A stretch of DNA of 64,000 bases, from positions 558,001 to 622,000 of the forward strand of contig OZ240673.1 of the NCBI GenBank assembly GCA_965198755.1. Direction: 5' to 3'. Source of the stretch: BOG-908 sp963692875 (lineage in GTDB: Bacteria; Pseudomonadota; Alphaproteobacteria; Acetobacterales; Acetobacteraceae). A program made the position numbers and the translations under genes. Below, one piece after another: positions 18,221 to 26,378 of the stretch. The stretch's first letter is position 1. Every line of letters begins with the position of its first letter. The notes beneath the pieces were generated by a model. The model was not told the DNA's origin. It saw only the letters and a list, made by a program, of their open reading frames with translations, and did not search any database.

Positions 18221-18422
18221 GCAAGGAAGGCCAGGGGCTCTGCCCTTGGACCCCGCTGGGGCCAGTCGGCCCCAAACCCCGGCTTCGCCTAGGCAGTGTG
18301 CGAAGGGGGCCAACGAGGCCTTGGCTACGACGTGTGCGGCCCCCTTCGCACACTGCCTAAACAAACAGGTTCTAAGGACGACTGTCCTTAGCGGGGTCCA
18401 GGGGCAGAGCCCCTGGCCTTGC
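18221..18422. repeat. IR-B element copy 2 (GC-rich nested palindrome)
   Basis: Outer arms match copy 1 (CCAGGGGCTCTGCCC and its complement) and end GCAAGG...CCTTGC. The inner stem is perfect over 21 bp (18291-18311 with 18338-18358) and its loop is 26 nt, as in copy 1, but the stem sequence is largely different. The loop resembles the reverse complement of the copy 1 loop. Its right end touches the rplS stop codon (TAGCAAGGCC on the minus strand). Confidence 0.92.
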
Positions 18423-18817
18423 TACTCCCCAGCTGCCTCACGCCCCGCCGCCGGCACCTCACGCGCCTTTTCAGCGATACGCGCCGACTTGCCCCTGCGC
18501 CCACGCAGATAATACAGCTTGGCCCGTCTGACATCGCCGCGGCGGATCACCTCGATCTCGGCGATTTGCGGCGAGTACAACGGGAACACCCGCTCCACGC
18601 CCTCGCCGTAGCTGATCTTGCGCACCGTGAAGTTGCTGTTCAGCCCGCGGTTGCTGCGGGCGATCACCACGCCTTCGTAGGCCTGTACGCGGGTGCGCTC
18701 GCCTTCCACCACGCGCACGGACACCTTTACCGTGTCACCTGGGGCGAAGACCGGTACGGCGCGGGCGGCGGTGAGGCGGGCGACTTCCTCGGCCTCGAAG
18801 GTTTGCAGGATGTTCAT
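18422..18817 (-). CDS. rplS: 50S ribosomal protein L19
   Basis: 131 aa from the ATG at 18815-18817. L19 lies at the 30S-50S interface. Typical sequence: FAPGDTVKVSVRVVEGERTRVQAYEGVVIARSNRG, YGEGVERVFPLYSP and LYYLRGRRGKSARI, followed by a short Ala/Glu-rich tail. It ends the conserved ffh-rpsP-rimM-trmD-rplS order, 29 bp after trmD. The TAG stop borders IR-B copy 2. Confidence 0.97.
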   Translation of the reverse strand: MNILQTFEAEEVARLTAARAVPVFAPGDTVKVSVRVVEGERTRVQAYEGVVIARSNRGLNSNFTVRKISYGEGVERVFPLYSPQIAEIEVIRRGDVRRAKLYYLRGRRGKSARIAEKAREVPAAGREAAGE

Positions 18818-18846
18818 GGGTCGGGGTCCTTCGTATGACGGTCTGA

Positions 18847-19632
18847 TTACGGCGCGGCGCAGGAAGCTGCAATCCGGTTGGTGTGGGCAACCCAGAGGTC
18901 CGGGCGGCGCTGGCGTGTGGCTGCTTCGGCCTGGGCCTGGCGCCAGGCGGCAATAGCGGCGTGGTTGCCGGAGAGCAGAACCGGCGGCACAGGCTGGCCG
19001 CACCACTCTGCCGGACGGGTGTAGTGCGGATATTCGAGCAAGCCGGCGGAGAAGCTTTCCTCGGTGGCACTGTCGGCCGCACCCATAACGCCCGGCAGCA
19101 GGCGCACCGCCGCGTCCAGCAGAAACATCGCCGGCAGTTCGCCGCCGGACAGCACGAAGTCGCCGACGCTGAGCTCCTCGGCGCCGCTGGCCTCGATGGC
19201 GCGCTGGTCGACGCCCTCGTAGCGGCCGCACAGAAGGATCACGCCGGGGCCGGCGGCCAGGCGCTGCGCGTCCGCCTGGGTCAGCGTGCGGCCGCGCGGG
19301 GTCAGGTAGACAAGCGTGCGGCCGTCCTGCACCGCGGTGATAGCGCGGCTGACCACGTCCGGGCGCATCACCATGCCTGGGCCGCCGCCGAACGGGGTGT
19401 CGTCCACCGTGCGGTGCCGGTCGGTGGCGTGGGCACGGATGTCATGCGCCTCCAGCGACCATACGCCGGCCTGCAGCGCGCGTCCGGCCAGCGACTGGCC
19501 GAGCGGGCCGGGGAACATGTCCGGAAACAGGGTGAGCACGCTCGCGCGCCAAGGCGGCGCGGCGCCTGGCGCAGGTCCGGATGCGGGGTCGGCGCGGAGA
19601 TCCGAGGAAAGGCGAGGATCCGGGGCGCTCAT
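18847..19632 (-). CDS. trmD: tRNA (guanine-N1-)-methyltransferase
   Basis: 261 aa. It methylates G37 of tRNAs with S-adenosylmethionine, preventing frameshifts. Recognised by VLTLFPDMFPGPLGQSLAGRAL, HRTVDDTPFGGGPGMVM, ILLCGRYEGVDQRAIE and SVGDFVLSGGELPAM (SPOUT knot). The ATG at 19630-19632 overlaps the rimM TGA in ATGA. A 25-residue Pro/Ala-rich stretch precedes the usual start of the domain. Confidence 0.97.
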   Translation of the reverse strand: MSAPDPRLSSDLRADPASGPAPGAAPPWRASVLTLFPDMFPGPLGQSLAGRALQAGVWSLEAHDIRAHATDRHRTVDDTPFGGGPGMVMRPDVVSRAITAVQDGRTLVYLTPRGRTLTQADAQRLAAGPGVILLCGRYEGVDQRAIEASGAEELSVGDFVLSGGELPAMFLLDAAVRLLPGVMGAADSATEESFSAGLLEYPHYTRPAEWCGQPVPPVLLSGNHAAIAAWRQAQAEAATRQRRPDLWVAHTNRIAASCAAP

Positions 19633-20150
19633 GCGGCCACCTCTCGCATCTCGATCTCTGCGGGCGGCGTGACCGTCAGGTAGCCGGCGGCCACGTCCAC
19701 CAGCGGCACGCAGGCGCGGGTGAAGGGGACCACCAGCGCGCTGGCGGTTGCCCTGGCGATCTCCAGGCTGGTGCCGGCGCCGTAGTCGTGCACCGCGGTC
19801 ACCATGCCGAGCGGCGCGCCCGCGGCGTCGTGCGCCTGCAGCCCCACCAGGTCGGCGAGGTAGAATTCGTCCGCGTCGGCGGCCGGCAGGCGATGGCGTT
19901 CGACGTAAAACTTGGTGTTCACCAGCCGCTCGGCCTCGGTGCGGTCGGCAACCGGGCGTCCGCGCCCGTCGCGCAGTTCGGCCACGCCGTCGCCGCGCCA
20001 GGCGAGCGACCACGTGCCGCCCGCCTCGTCCAGCAGCGGGTTGTAGCGCGCGAGTTGCGCCGGCTCGGCGGTGTAGCTGTGCACGTGCACGAGCCCGCGC
20101 ACGCCGTGCGGCCGGCCGACTACCCCCATCAGGATGTGCTGTGCGGCCAC
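19629..20150 (-). CDS. rimM: 16S rRNA processing protein RimM
   Basis: 173 aa from a GTG start at 20148-20150, 8 nt after the rpsP stop. It assists maturation of the 30S head and binds S19. The N-terminal RimM motif LMGVVGRPHGVRGLVHVHSYT and the C-terminal PRC-like barrel (DEFYLADLVGLQAHD ... FTRACVPLVDVAAGYLTV) are visible. It is coupled to trmD by a 4-nt overlap. Confidence 0.95.
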   Translation of the reverse strand: MAAQHILMGVVGRPHGVRGLVHVHSYTAEPAQLARYNPLLDEAGGTWSLAWRGDGVAELRDGRGRPVADRTEAERLVNTKFYVERHRLPAADADEFYLADLVGLQAHDAAGAPLGMVTAVHDYGAGTSLEIARATASALVVPFTRACVPLVDVAAGYLTVTPPAEIEMREVAA

Positions 20151-20158
20151 GCCCGATG

Positions 20159-20509
20159 TTACGCGGCGGCCGCGGCGGCTGCGGCGGCGGCCTTGGCACG
20201 GTCCTGCGCCTTCTTCTTCGGCGCCGACTGGATCGGCTGCTCGGCGTAGACGCGCTTTGCAATCATCCCGGAGTTGGCGAGGAATTTTGCAACGCGGTCG
20301 GTGGCGATGGCGCCGTGGTCGAGCCAGTGCTTGATGCGCTCGCCGTAGAGGCGGATGCGCTCGTCGTGCTCGGCCGGCAGCATCGGGTTGTAGCTACCCA
20401 CCTTCTCGATGAAGCGGCCGTCGCGCGGGCTGCGGCTGTCGGCGACAACGATGTGGTAGTAGGGGCGCTTCTTGGCGCCGGCGCGGGCGAGGCGAATCTT
20501 CAGGCTCAT
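20159..20509 (-). CDS. rpsP: 30S ribosomal protein S16
   Basis: 116 aa from the ATG at 20507-20509, with GGAGA 8 nt upstream. The S16 core is SLKIRLARAGAKKRPYYHIVVADSRSPRDGRFIEKVG. The C-terminus carries an extra basic segment (KKKAQDR) and an uninterrupted run of ten alanines, a low-complexity tail that probably has no ribosomal role. It is 40 bp downstream of ffh. Confidence 0.97.
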   Translation of the reverse strand: MSLKIRLARAGAKKRPYYHIVVADSRSPRDGRFIEKVGSYNPMLPAEHDERIRLYGERIKHWLDHGAIATDRVAKFLANSGMIAKRVYAEQPIQSAPKKKAQDRAKAAAAAAAAAA

Positions 20510-20549
20510 TAAGTCGGTCTCCAGTTGTCGTCGGTTTTCGGAAAAGAGT

Positions 20550-21932
20550 TCAGTAACCACGCGGGCGTTGCTGGCCCATGCCCTTCGGCATCAGCGCGCC
20601 CATGCCTTGGCGCATCAGGCCCTTCTGGCCCAGCTTGCCCATGCGCTTCATCATCGTGGACATGTCGTCGAACTGCTTCAGCAGCTTGTTGATCTCCTGC
20701 ACGCTGGTGCCGCTGCCTGACGCGATGCGCTTCTTGCGGCTGGCCTTGATGATGTCCGGCGTGCGGCGTTCCTTCACCGTCATCGAGCCGATGATGGCCT
20801 GCTGGCGCTTGAACACGCTGGTGTCGATGTTGGCGTTCTCGATCTGCTGCTTCATCTGGCCCATGCCGGGCAGCATGCCGAGGATCGAGCTGATCGAGCC
20901 CATCTTGCTGATCTGCCTGAGCTGCGACGCGTAGTCCTCCAGCGTGAACACGCCGCGCATCATTCGCTTGGCGAGCTTCTCGGCCTCGTCCTGGTCGATC
21001 GTCTCGCCGGCGCGCTCCACCAGGCCAACGATGTCGCCCAGGCCCAGGATGCGGCCGGCCACGCGCTCGGGGTGGAACTCCTCCAGAGCGTCGATCTTCT
21101 CGCCGGAGCCTGAGAACTTGATGGGCGCGCCGGTCACCTGGCGCATGGACAGCGCCGCACCGCCGCGCGCGTCGCCGTCCATCCGGGTCAGCACGATGCC
21201 GGTAACGCCCACCGTCTCGTTGAACGCGCGTGCGGTCTGCACCGCGTCCTGCCCGGTCATCGCGTCGACCACCAGCAGCGTCTCTGCCGGGCTGGTGGCC
21301 TCGCGGATTTCGCGCACCTCGTTCATCAGCGCCTGATCGATCGACAGGCGGCCGGCGGTGTCGAGGATCACCACATCGTAGCCTTCGCGCCGCCCGGTCT
21401 CCATGGCGCGGCGGGCAATCTGCACCGGGGTTTGGCCGGGCACGATCGGCAGGCTGGCGACACCGGCGCGCTCGGCCAGTTGCGCCAGCTGCAGCTGTGC
21501 GGCCGGGCGCTGGGTGTCCAGGCTGGCCAGCAGCACGCGCTTCTTCTCGCGGTTGAGCAGCCGCAGCGCCAGCTTGCCCGACGTAGTGGTCTTGCCCGAG
21601 CCCTGCAGTCCGACCATCAGGATGGGCACCGGGGCGGCCGCGGCCAGGTTCAGCGGCGCCGCGCCGGCGCCGCCGAGTGCTTCGACCAGCGCGTCGTTGA
21701 CGATCTTGGCGACCTGCTGGCCGGGCGAGACGGCGGAGAGCACCTCGGCCCCCACTGCACGCTCGCGCACGCGGGCGACGAAATCCTTCACCACCGGCAG
21801 CGCCACGTCGGCGTCCAGCATGGCCAGGCGCACTTCCCGCAACGCCTCGGTCACGTCCCCCTCGCTCAGCGCCCCGCGTTTGCGGAGGCCGTCGAAGATG
21901 CCGGTGAACTTGTCCGACAGGGCGTCGAACAT
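20550..21932 (-). CDS. ffh: Signal recognition particle protein Ffh
   Basis: 460 aa from the ATG at 21930-21932 (GGAGG about 10 nt upstream; the frame is open further upstream but without family-like sequence). The SRP54 GTPase binds 4.5S RNA and signal sequences and docks on FtsY for co-translational insertion. N domain residues 1-85, G domain with MVGLQGSGKTTTSGKLA, DTQRPAAQLQL, VILDTAGRL and TRMDGDARGG, and a methionine-rich M domain ending MMKRMGKLGQKGLMRQGMG. First gene of the ribosomal/tRNA-modification operon. Confidence 0.98.
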   Translation of the reverse strand: MFDALSDKFTGIFDGLRKRGALSEGDVTEALREVRLAMLDADVALPVVKDFVARVRERAVGAEVLSAVSPGQQVAKIVNDALVEALGGAGAAPLNLAAAAPVPILMVGLQGSGKTTTSGKLALRLLNREKKRVLLASLDTQRPAAQLQLAQLAERAGVASLPIVPGQTPVQIARRAMETGRREGYDVVILDTAGRLSIDQALMNEVREIREATSPAETLLVVDAMTGQDAVQTARAFNETVGVTGIVLTRMDGDARGGAALSMRQVTGAPIKFSGSGEKIDALEEFHPERVAGRILGLGDIVGLVERAGETIDQDEAEKLAKRMMRGVFTLEDYASQLRQISKMGSISSILGMLPGMGQMKQQIENANIDTSVFKRQQAIIGSMTVKERRTPDIIKASRKKRIASGSGTSVQEINKLLKQFDDMSTMMKRMGKLGQKGLMRQGMGALMPKGMGQQRPRGY

Positions 21933-22241
21933 GGGTGATGCCGCCTCCACAATGCAGAACGCGCCGCTGCGCGAACCCTCGCGGAGCGACGTAGCCCCCG
22001 CGTGTGGCGGGGACCGGGAGGCTGAAGCTGCCCGGATAGGCAGCACATCGCTCAGCAGGGTAAGATCTGTCAAGGCCGGGACAAGCCAGGGCAGAAGCAA
22101 GGCCCTCTTTTTCGAGAGGTGCAAAAGCCTTCACTCTAGCTGTCGTCGACCATCGAAAAGACACGCATCAACGCGGCGCACCTACCGAGGACAAAAGTTT
22201 TTTGGTTCTTTTTTTCAAAAAAGAATCGCTTGCCTTGCCTT
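21933..22241. other. Region upstream of ffh
   Basis: 309 bp between ffh and a co-directional peptidoglycan hydrolase gene. It contains IR-A copy 7 (22097-22239) and about 160 bp next to ffh that must include the operon promoter. I could not pick a promoter with confidence. Confidence 0.5.
22097..22239. repeat. IR-A element copy 7 (full, diverged left arm)
   Basis: GCAAGGCCCTC start; left hairpin CTCTTTTTC/GAGAG shortened and diverged; long core beginning CTGTCGTCGACC; right arm AAAAGTTTTTTGGTTC with hairpin TTCTTTTTTTC/AAAAAAGAA and GCTTGCCTTGCC end. The core is of the long asymmetric type also seen at 47000, 51724 and 61068. Confidence 0.85.
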
Positions 22242-23207
22242 CTAGCTCTCCGAATCAGCAGCCTTGCACCACTCCCAAAGCTGCAGCACGTCAGCGGCAT
22301 ACTGCTCGGTCCTGGCGCCCTCCCCGTTATACAGCCGCACCGCCGAGCGCACGTCGCCGTCCGCCGCCCGAAGCTTGCGACTCATCTCGGTAACAAAACG
22401 TATAAGGCACTCCTCGATGCTGTACCAGAGGCGTTTGCCAAAGAAGTCCGGATCCACCCGGATGTTCTGTAGATCGTTCTGGAAGACGCCGTAACCCTTG
22501 TAGAGGTAGTGTGCCGGCTTGTAGCCGCGCAACGCGGCGCGAGACTTGTTGGCTTCCTCGATCAGCATGTCGGTGACAGCGCCGTGGGCGGGGTCCGCGC
22601 GCAGCGCCGCCTGGTTGCGTGGAAAGGCATCACGGTGTGTGCCGGGAACATCGCCGCTCGCATCAAACACGCAGTAGCCCAGGATGGCGGAAGGGGCGAG
22701 CTGGCCGATCTTGCCGACCCAGTAGACCGCGCTTTCCTTTGCTGCAACAGCACAGACGAGGTCGCTGTCCAGACCGGCCACCCCGGCGATTGCCGCGTCG
22801 ATCTGCGCTGCGTAGTTCCCCCGAAACCAGCGCTTGACTGAAGCGGTCTCCTCGGCACGCAAAGGTGGGCGTGCGACGGGCCATTTGCGCGCAACCCTGG
22901 CTGCGGTAACCGACGCAGTGACGTTGCTAGTCATGGCGCGGACGTCGGCAGCATCTGCCATCAGCCTGTCCCAGACGCGCGCGGTCACGACGCCGGTGCG
23001 GGCCAGCGGCGGCGTGTCGCCGCAAAACGCGCTGATACTTCGCGCAGTCGACTCGCCGAACACTCCGTCCGTTTCGCCGCAGGCCGGTTGTACTTGCAGC
23101 GCCGTCAATGCCTGCTGGACAGCGCTTACGTCGGGGCCGCGCAGCAGCGGCAGCTGATACAGCAGGGTCCGGGTGAAACGCAGGTGTGGGATGTTCGGGT
23201 CACGCAA
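22242..23207 (-). CDS. Peptidoglycan-binding protein with lysozyme-like domain
   Basis: About 321 aa. The only early start is TTG at 23205-23207, so the start is uncertain. Residues 20-85 resemble a peptidoglycan-binding domain 1 (PDVSAVQQALTAL ... DGVFGESTARSISAF). The rest looks like a lysozyme/transglycosylase fold: DLVCAVAAKESAVYWVG holds a Glu in a catalytic-like position, followed by YKGYGVFQND and AVRLYNGEGARTEQYA. No signal peptide is visible. It is divergent from an alpha/beta hydrolase gene, with IR-A copies 7-9 around and between the two. It could be a muramidase-type effector or endolysin-like enzyme; the function is inferred. Confidence 0.65.
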   Translation of the reverse strand: MRDPNIPHLRFTRTLLYQLPLLRGPDVSAVQQALTALQVQPACGETDGVFGESTARSISAFCGDTPPLARTGVVTARVWDRLMADAADVRAMTSNVTASVTAARVARKWPVARPPLRAEETASVKRWFRGNYAAQIDAAIAGVAGLDSDLVCAVAAKESAVYWVGKIGQLAPSAILGYCVFDASGDVPGTHRDAFPRNQAALRADPAHGAVTDMLIEEANKSRAALRGYKPAHYLYKGYGVFQNDLQNIRVDPDFFGKRLWYSIEECLIRFVTEMSRKLRAADGDVRSAVRLYNGEGARTEQYAADVLQLWEWCKAADSES

Positions 23208-23268
23208 GCTGTAACGATATCAGCTGGGCGGTGATCTGGGCAAACTCGTTTTGTAAAAGAAAGGCTAG

Positions 23269-23395
23269 GCAAGCAGTTCTTTTTTGAAAAAAAGAACCAA
23301 AAAACTTTTGTCCCTGTACGGTACGCTGAGTCGAGGCGTGGTGTCTCAGTCTTCCGCGACAGGCGGAACAAAAGCTTTTTGCTTCCAGCGCGGTC
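23269..23395. repeat. IR-A element copy 8 (right end missing)
   Basis: GCAAGCAG start, hairpin GTTCTTTTTTG/AAAAAAAGAAC, long asymmetric core with CGTGGTGTCTCAG and CCGCGACAG, then AAAAGCTTTTTGCTTCC where the right hairpin stops. It lies between two divergent genes. Confidence 0.8.
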
Positions 23396-23499
23396 GCGCA
23401 CTGTTCGTGCCCAGGCCAGCGAGGTCGGCGTTACCGAGCCCTGTTCGAGTATGATAGTGTCGTCGGTCCAGCCCGTTACGAACCAGGAAACGCCGCGCC

Positions 23500-24438
23500 A
23501 TGACGACAACGGTGTATTTCGCAACCAACCGCGTGGTCGCGAATGACGGGACGCACGTCGCGGATTACAATGCGGGCATGGTGCCGTCGTCTGATCCAAC
23601 GACGATCACCTACGGCAGGGCGTTCGTCGAGGGCAGCGATCTTGCGGCCGGCCGGTCGGGCCACGTCGTCGGGATCGAGGACGTGTCTCAAGGCGGCTTC
23701 TCTGCGGGCGCCATCGGCAGCCTGGCTGCGCCCGGACGCAACATCCTCGTGTTTATACACGGCTTCGACAACAGCTTTGCCGATGCGATCACCCGCGCGG
23801 CCTTCAATCGCGACTGGTTCGCCGCCTCCGGCACGGTCGATGCGGACATGAACGTCGTGGCATTCGCCTGGCCGTCGCTCGGCCGCGCGATCGACCTGCC
23901 GATACCCTGGGCCGACTACCTTCATGATCAAACGATGGCCGGCCGGTCCGGCATGCACGTCACCAGCTTTTTCATCTACCTGCAGCCGTTGCTGCAGCAG
24001 GCGCGTGCATCCGGCACACGGTGCTACCTGTTGTGTCACAGCATGGGCAATTACGCGCTGCAGGCGGCCGTGGAAACCTGGTTCACGCATGACGAGCAGC
24101 CGGTCGAAATGTTCGACGAAGCCATCCTGGCCGCAGCCGACGAACGTCACGACAGCTTCTCTTTTCCGAAGCCCGGCCGATTGAGTTGCCTGGCCCAACT
24201 CGCACGACGGGTCAGCATATATTTCAGCGAGGCAGATCTGGTTCTTGCAGTCAGCGCAGCGGTGAACGGGATACGCCGGCTAGGCCAGGACGGACCGATG
24301 CGTGACGCCGAGGCGACATCCGCATTCCATCTGGTCGATTGTGCAGCCTATCACGACTATCGAAGCGGTCCGCTCAGCTCGCACCAGTATTACCGGCTGT
24401 CGCCAGGGGTGCGCGCCAACATCGTCGAGCTTCTGTAG
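23500..24438 (+). CDS. DUF900-type alpha/beta hydrolase
   Basis: 312 aa. The alpha/beta-hydrolase signature is clear: strand and oxyanion loop NILVFIHGFDNSF near residue 80, nucleophile elbow YLLCHSMGNYALQ (Ser in HSMGN) near residue 180, and a C-terminal His candidate in SSHQYYRLSP. Asp in AADERHDSF may complete the triad. It starts MTTTVYFATNR, a beginning typical of DUF900 proteins, and has no signal peptide. The natural substrate is unknown. The divergent neighbour is a peptidoglycan hydrolase. Base composition is somewhat lower in GC than the housekeeping genes around it. Confidence 0.8.
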   Translation: MTTTVYFATNRVVANDGTHVADYNAGMVPSSDPTTITYGRAFVEGSDLAAGRSGHVVGIEDVSQGGFSAGAIGSLAAPGRNILVFIHGFDNSFADAITRAAFNRDWFAASGTVDADMNVVAFAWPSLGRAIDLPIPWADYLHDQTMAGRSGMHVTSFFIYLQPLLQQARASGTRCYLLCHSMGNYALQAAVETWFTHDEQPVEMFDEAILAAADERHDSFSFPKPGRLSCLAQLARRVSIYFSEADLVLAVSAAVNGIRRLGQDGPMRDAEATSAFHLVDCAAYHDYRSGPLSSHQYYRLSPGVRANIVELL

Positions 24439-24535
24439 AATCACGAGCATCCGTATCGAACTCGGGATCTCGTGCGCTACCATCCATCTAATACCAACGG
24501 CTCTGGACGTTGACTCTTTGAAATCCGGCAGGAAG

Positions 24536-24669
24536 GCAAGGCCTGCTTTTTTGAAAAAAAGCAGCAAAAAACTTTTGACTCCGCTGTCGCGCGCTCTCCG
24601 GAAAGGTCCGCGACAGCGAAGTCAAAAGTTTTTTGCTTCTTTTTTTCAAAAAAGAAGGCCTTGCTTGCT
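24536..24669. repeat. IR-A element copy 9 (full, symmetric core)
   Basis: GCAAGGCCTGC start with hairpin GCTTTTTT/AAAAAAAGC; core stem CTGTCGCG/CGCGACAG; right hairpin GCTTCTTTTTTTC/AAAAAAGAAG; GGCCTTGCTTGC end. The two outer hairpins use different alleles (CTGC and CTTC). Confidence 0.9.
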
Positions 24670-24991
24670 TCGGGACGGTCACCCTTCCAGGCCAGTTGTT
24701 ATCTCGTGTCAAACCTGGACACGGTCGGTTTAAGCTTCATCACTTGCGCGGCAACGTGCTGCCTTGCGCGATCGGCAATAGACGCAAATCCACCGCTGTC
24801 ATATCGCGGTCGACGTATTGGCGAGATCTCGACTCACGAGGGCCTTGCGATGCCCACGCTCGGTTCTAGGCTCTCGTCAAAATACTTCGCCAAACTGGTT
24901 GATGCTTCATGAGGCCCGGCAAATGGTCCGGTTTCGGCGACAGCGGCACCGTTAGTCTCGAGACGAAGACCGTGTCGAGACTGCTCAGGTT

Positions 24992-25096
24992 CTAACCGGC
25001 GTCCGACTTGCCGCGCATCAACGACCCGTAATCACTCGCACCTGCCAAGCCGACGTATCCGTCCCTTAGCCAACGATAGGCCTCGTCCTCGCTCAC
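24992..25096 (-). pseudogene. Possible small gene or gene remnant
   Basis: A minus-strand frame of 34 codons from GTG reads VSEDEAYRWLRDGYVGLAG and then ASDYGSLMRGKSDAG. It looks protein-like in composition (Trp-Leu-Arg-Asp, Gly-rich end). The same frame stays open upstream through LLHLSGCCRV into the end of gcdH, with no good start or ribosome-binding site. It may be the 3' remnant of a gene truncated next to gcdH. I do not recognise a family. Confidence 0.25.
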
Positions 25097-25166
25097 GACC
25101 CTGCAACAGCCGGACAAATGCAACAGGCGTCGGTCTGGACCGTGAGGTCTAGGTCGGAACCAGCTG

Positions 25167-26378
25167 CTACTCCGCCGCCTGCCGCACCTCGACGCTGGCC
25201 GGCGCCACCGCCGCGTCCGCCTGGAACGCCTGCAGACCGGTCTGCCACCGCCCCAAGATCAGTGCGTGAATGTCATGCGTCCCCTCGTAGGTGTTCACCG
25301 CCTCGAGGTTCATCACGTGCCGGATCACGTGGTATTCGTCGGAGATGCCGTTGCCGCCGTGCATGTCGCGTGACACCCGCGCGATTGCCAAGGCCTTGCC
25401 GCAGTTGTTGCGCTTCATCAGGCTGACCATCTCCGGCACGGATTCATGCTCGTCCATCAGCCGCCCCAGCCGCAACGCACCTTGCAACCCGAGTGCTATC
25501 TCCGTCTGCATGTCCGCCAGCTTCAACTGGATCAGCTGGTTGGCCGCCAGCGGCCGCCCGAACTGCTTGCGATCCAGCGTGTAGGTTCGCGCCGCCTCCC
25601 AGCAGAACTCCGCCGCCCCCATCGCCCCCCAGGCGATGCCGAAGCGCGCCTTGTTCAGGCAGCTGAACGGTCCCCGCAGCCCGCGCACGCCCGGCAGCAG
25701 GTTGGCTTCCGGCACGAACACGTCGTCCATCGCGATCGACCCGGTGACCGACGCGCGCAGCGAGAACTTGCCCTCGATCTTCGGCGTGGTGAACCCGTCC
25801 ATCCCGCGCTCGAGGATGAAGCCGCGGATCGCCCCATCGTCGGTCTTGGCCCACACCACCGCCACGTCGGCGATCGGCGCGTTGGTGATCCACATCTTGG
25901 CCCCGGACACGCGGTAGCCGCCCGGCGCTGCCCGCGCCCGGGTGATCATGCTGCCGGGGTCGCTGCCGTGGTCCGGCTCTGTCAGCCCGAAGCAGCCCAC
26001 CAGGTCTCCGCTGGCCAGCCCGGGCAGGAAGCGCTCCCGCTGCGCCTCGGTGCCGAAAGCGTGGATCGGGTGCATCACCAGGCTGGACTGCACGCTCATC
26101 GCCGAGCGGTAGGCGCTGTCCACCCGTTCCACTTCGCGGGCGATCAGCCCGTAGCAGACGTGGTTCACGCCCGCGCAGCCGTAGCCCTCGATGGTCGGCC
26201 CCAGCAGCCCCAGCCCGCCCATCTCGCGGAAGATCTCGCGGTCGAAGGTCTCGTGCCGGTTGGCCTGCAGGATGCGCGGCATCAGCGAGCCCTGGCAGTA
26301 GTCGTGGGCCGCGTCGCGGATGGCGACTTCCTCGCCGGAGAGCTGCCCTTCGAGCTTGAGTGCGTCCAGCCAGGTCAT
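25167..26378 (-). CDS. gcdH: Glutaryl-CoA dehydrogenase
   Basis: 403 aa FAD acyl-CoA dehydrogenase that oxidatively decarboxylates glutaryl-CoA to crotonyl-CoA in lysine/tryptophan catabolism. The match to this subfamily is close: LIAREVERVDSAYRSAMSVQ, LVGCFGLTEPDHGSDPGSM, VWAKTDDGAIRGFILERGM, LDRKQFGRPLAANQLIQ and VNTYEGTHDIHALILGR, with the catalytic-base Glu in NTYEGT. The ATG at 26376-26378 overlaps the end of pssA in ATGA, so a catabolic enzyme is translationally coupled to phosphatidylserine synthase. Confidence 0.95.
   Translation of the reverse strand: MTWLDALKLEGQLSGEEVAIRDAAHDYCQGSLMPRILQANRHETFDREIFREMGGLGLLGPTIEGYGCAGVNHVCYGLIAREVERVDSAYRSAMSVQSSLVMHPIHAFGTEAQRERFLPGLASGDLVGCFGLTEPDHGSDPGSMITRARAAPGGYRVSGAKMWITNAPIADVAVVWAKTDDGAIRGFILERGMDGFTTPKIEGKFSLRASVTGSIAMDDVFVPEANLLPGVRGLRGPFSCLNKARFGIAWGAMGAAEFCWEAARTYTLDRKQFGRPLAANQLIQLKLADMQTEIALGLQGALRLGRLMDEHESVPEMVSLMKRNNCGKALAIARVSRDMHGGNGISDEYHVIRHVMNLEAVNTYEGTHDIHALILGRWQTGLQAFQADAAVAPASVEVRQAAE

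Larger units (their letters stand above)
24439..25166. other. Intergenic region between the DUF900 hydrolase and gcdH
   Basis: 728 bp. It contains IR-A copy 9 (24536-24669), a possible short reading frame on the minus strand at 24992-25096 (listed separately), and otherwise nothing I can support. Composition is lower in GC than the flanks. Confidence 0.5.

Noticed and set aside
24661..24912. 83-codon plus-strand frame after IR-A copy 9
   Set aside because: Starts inside the element end; no ribosome-binding site; cysteine-rich random-looking sequence.
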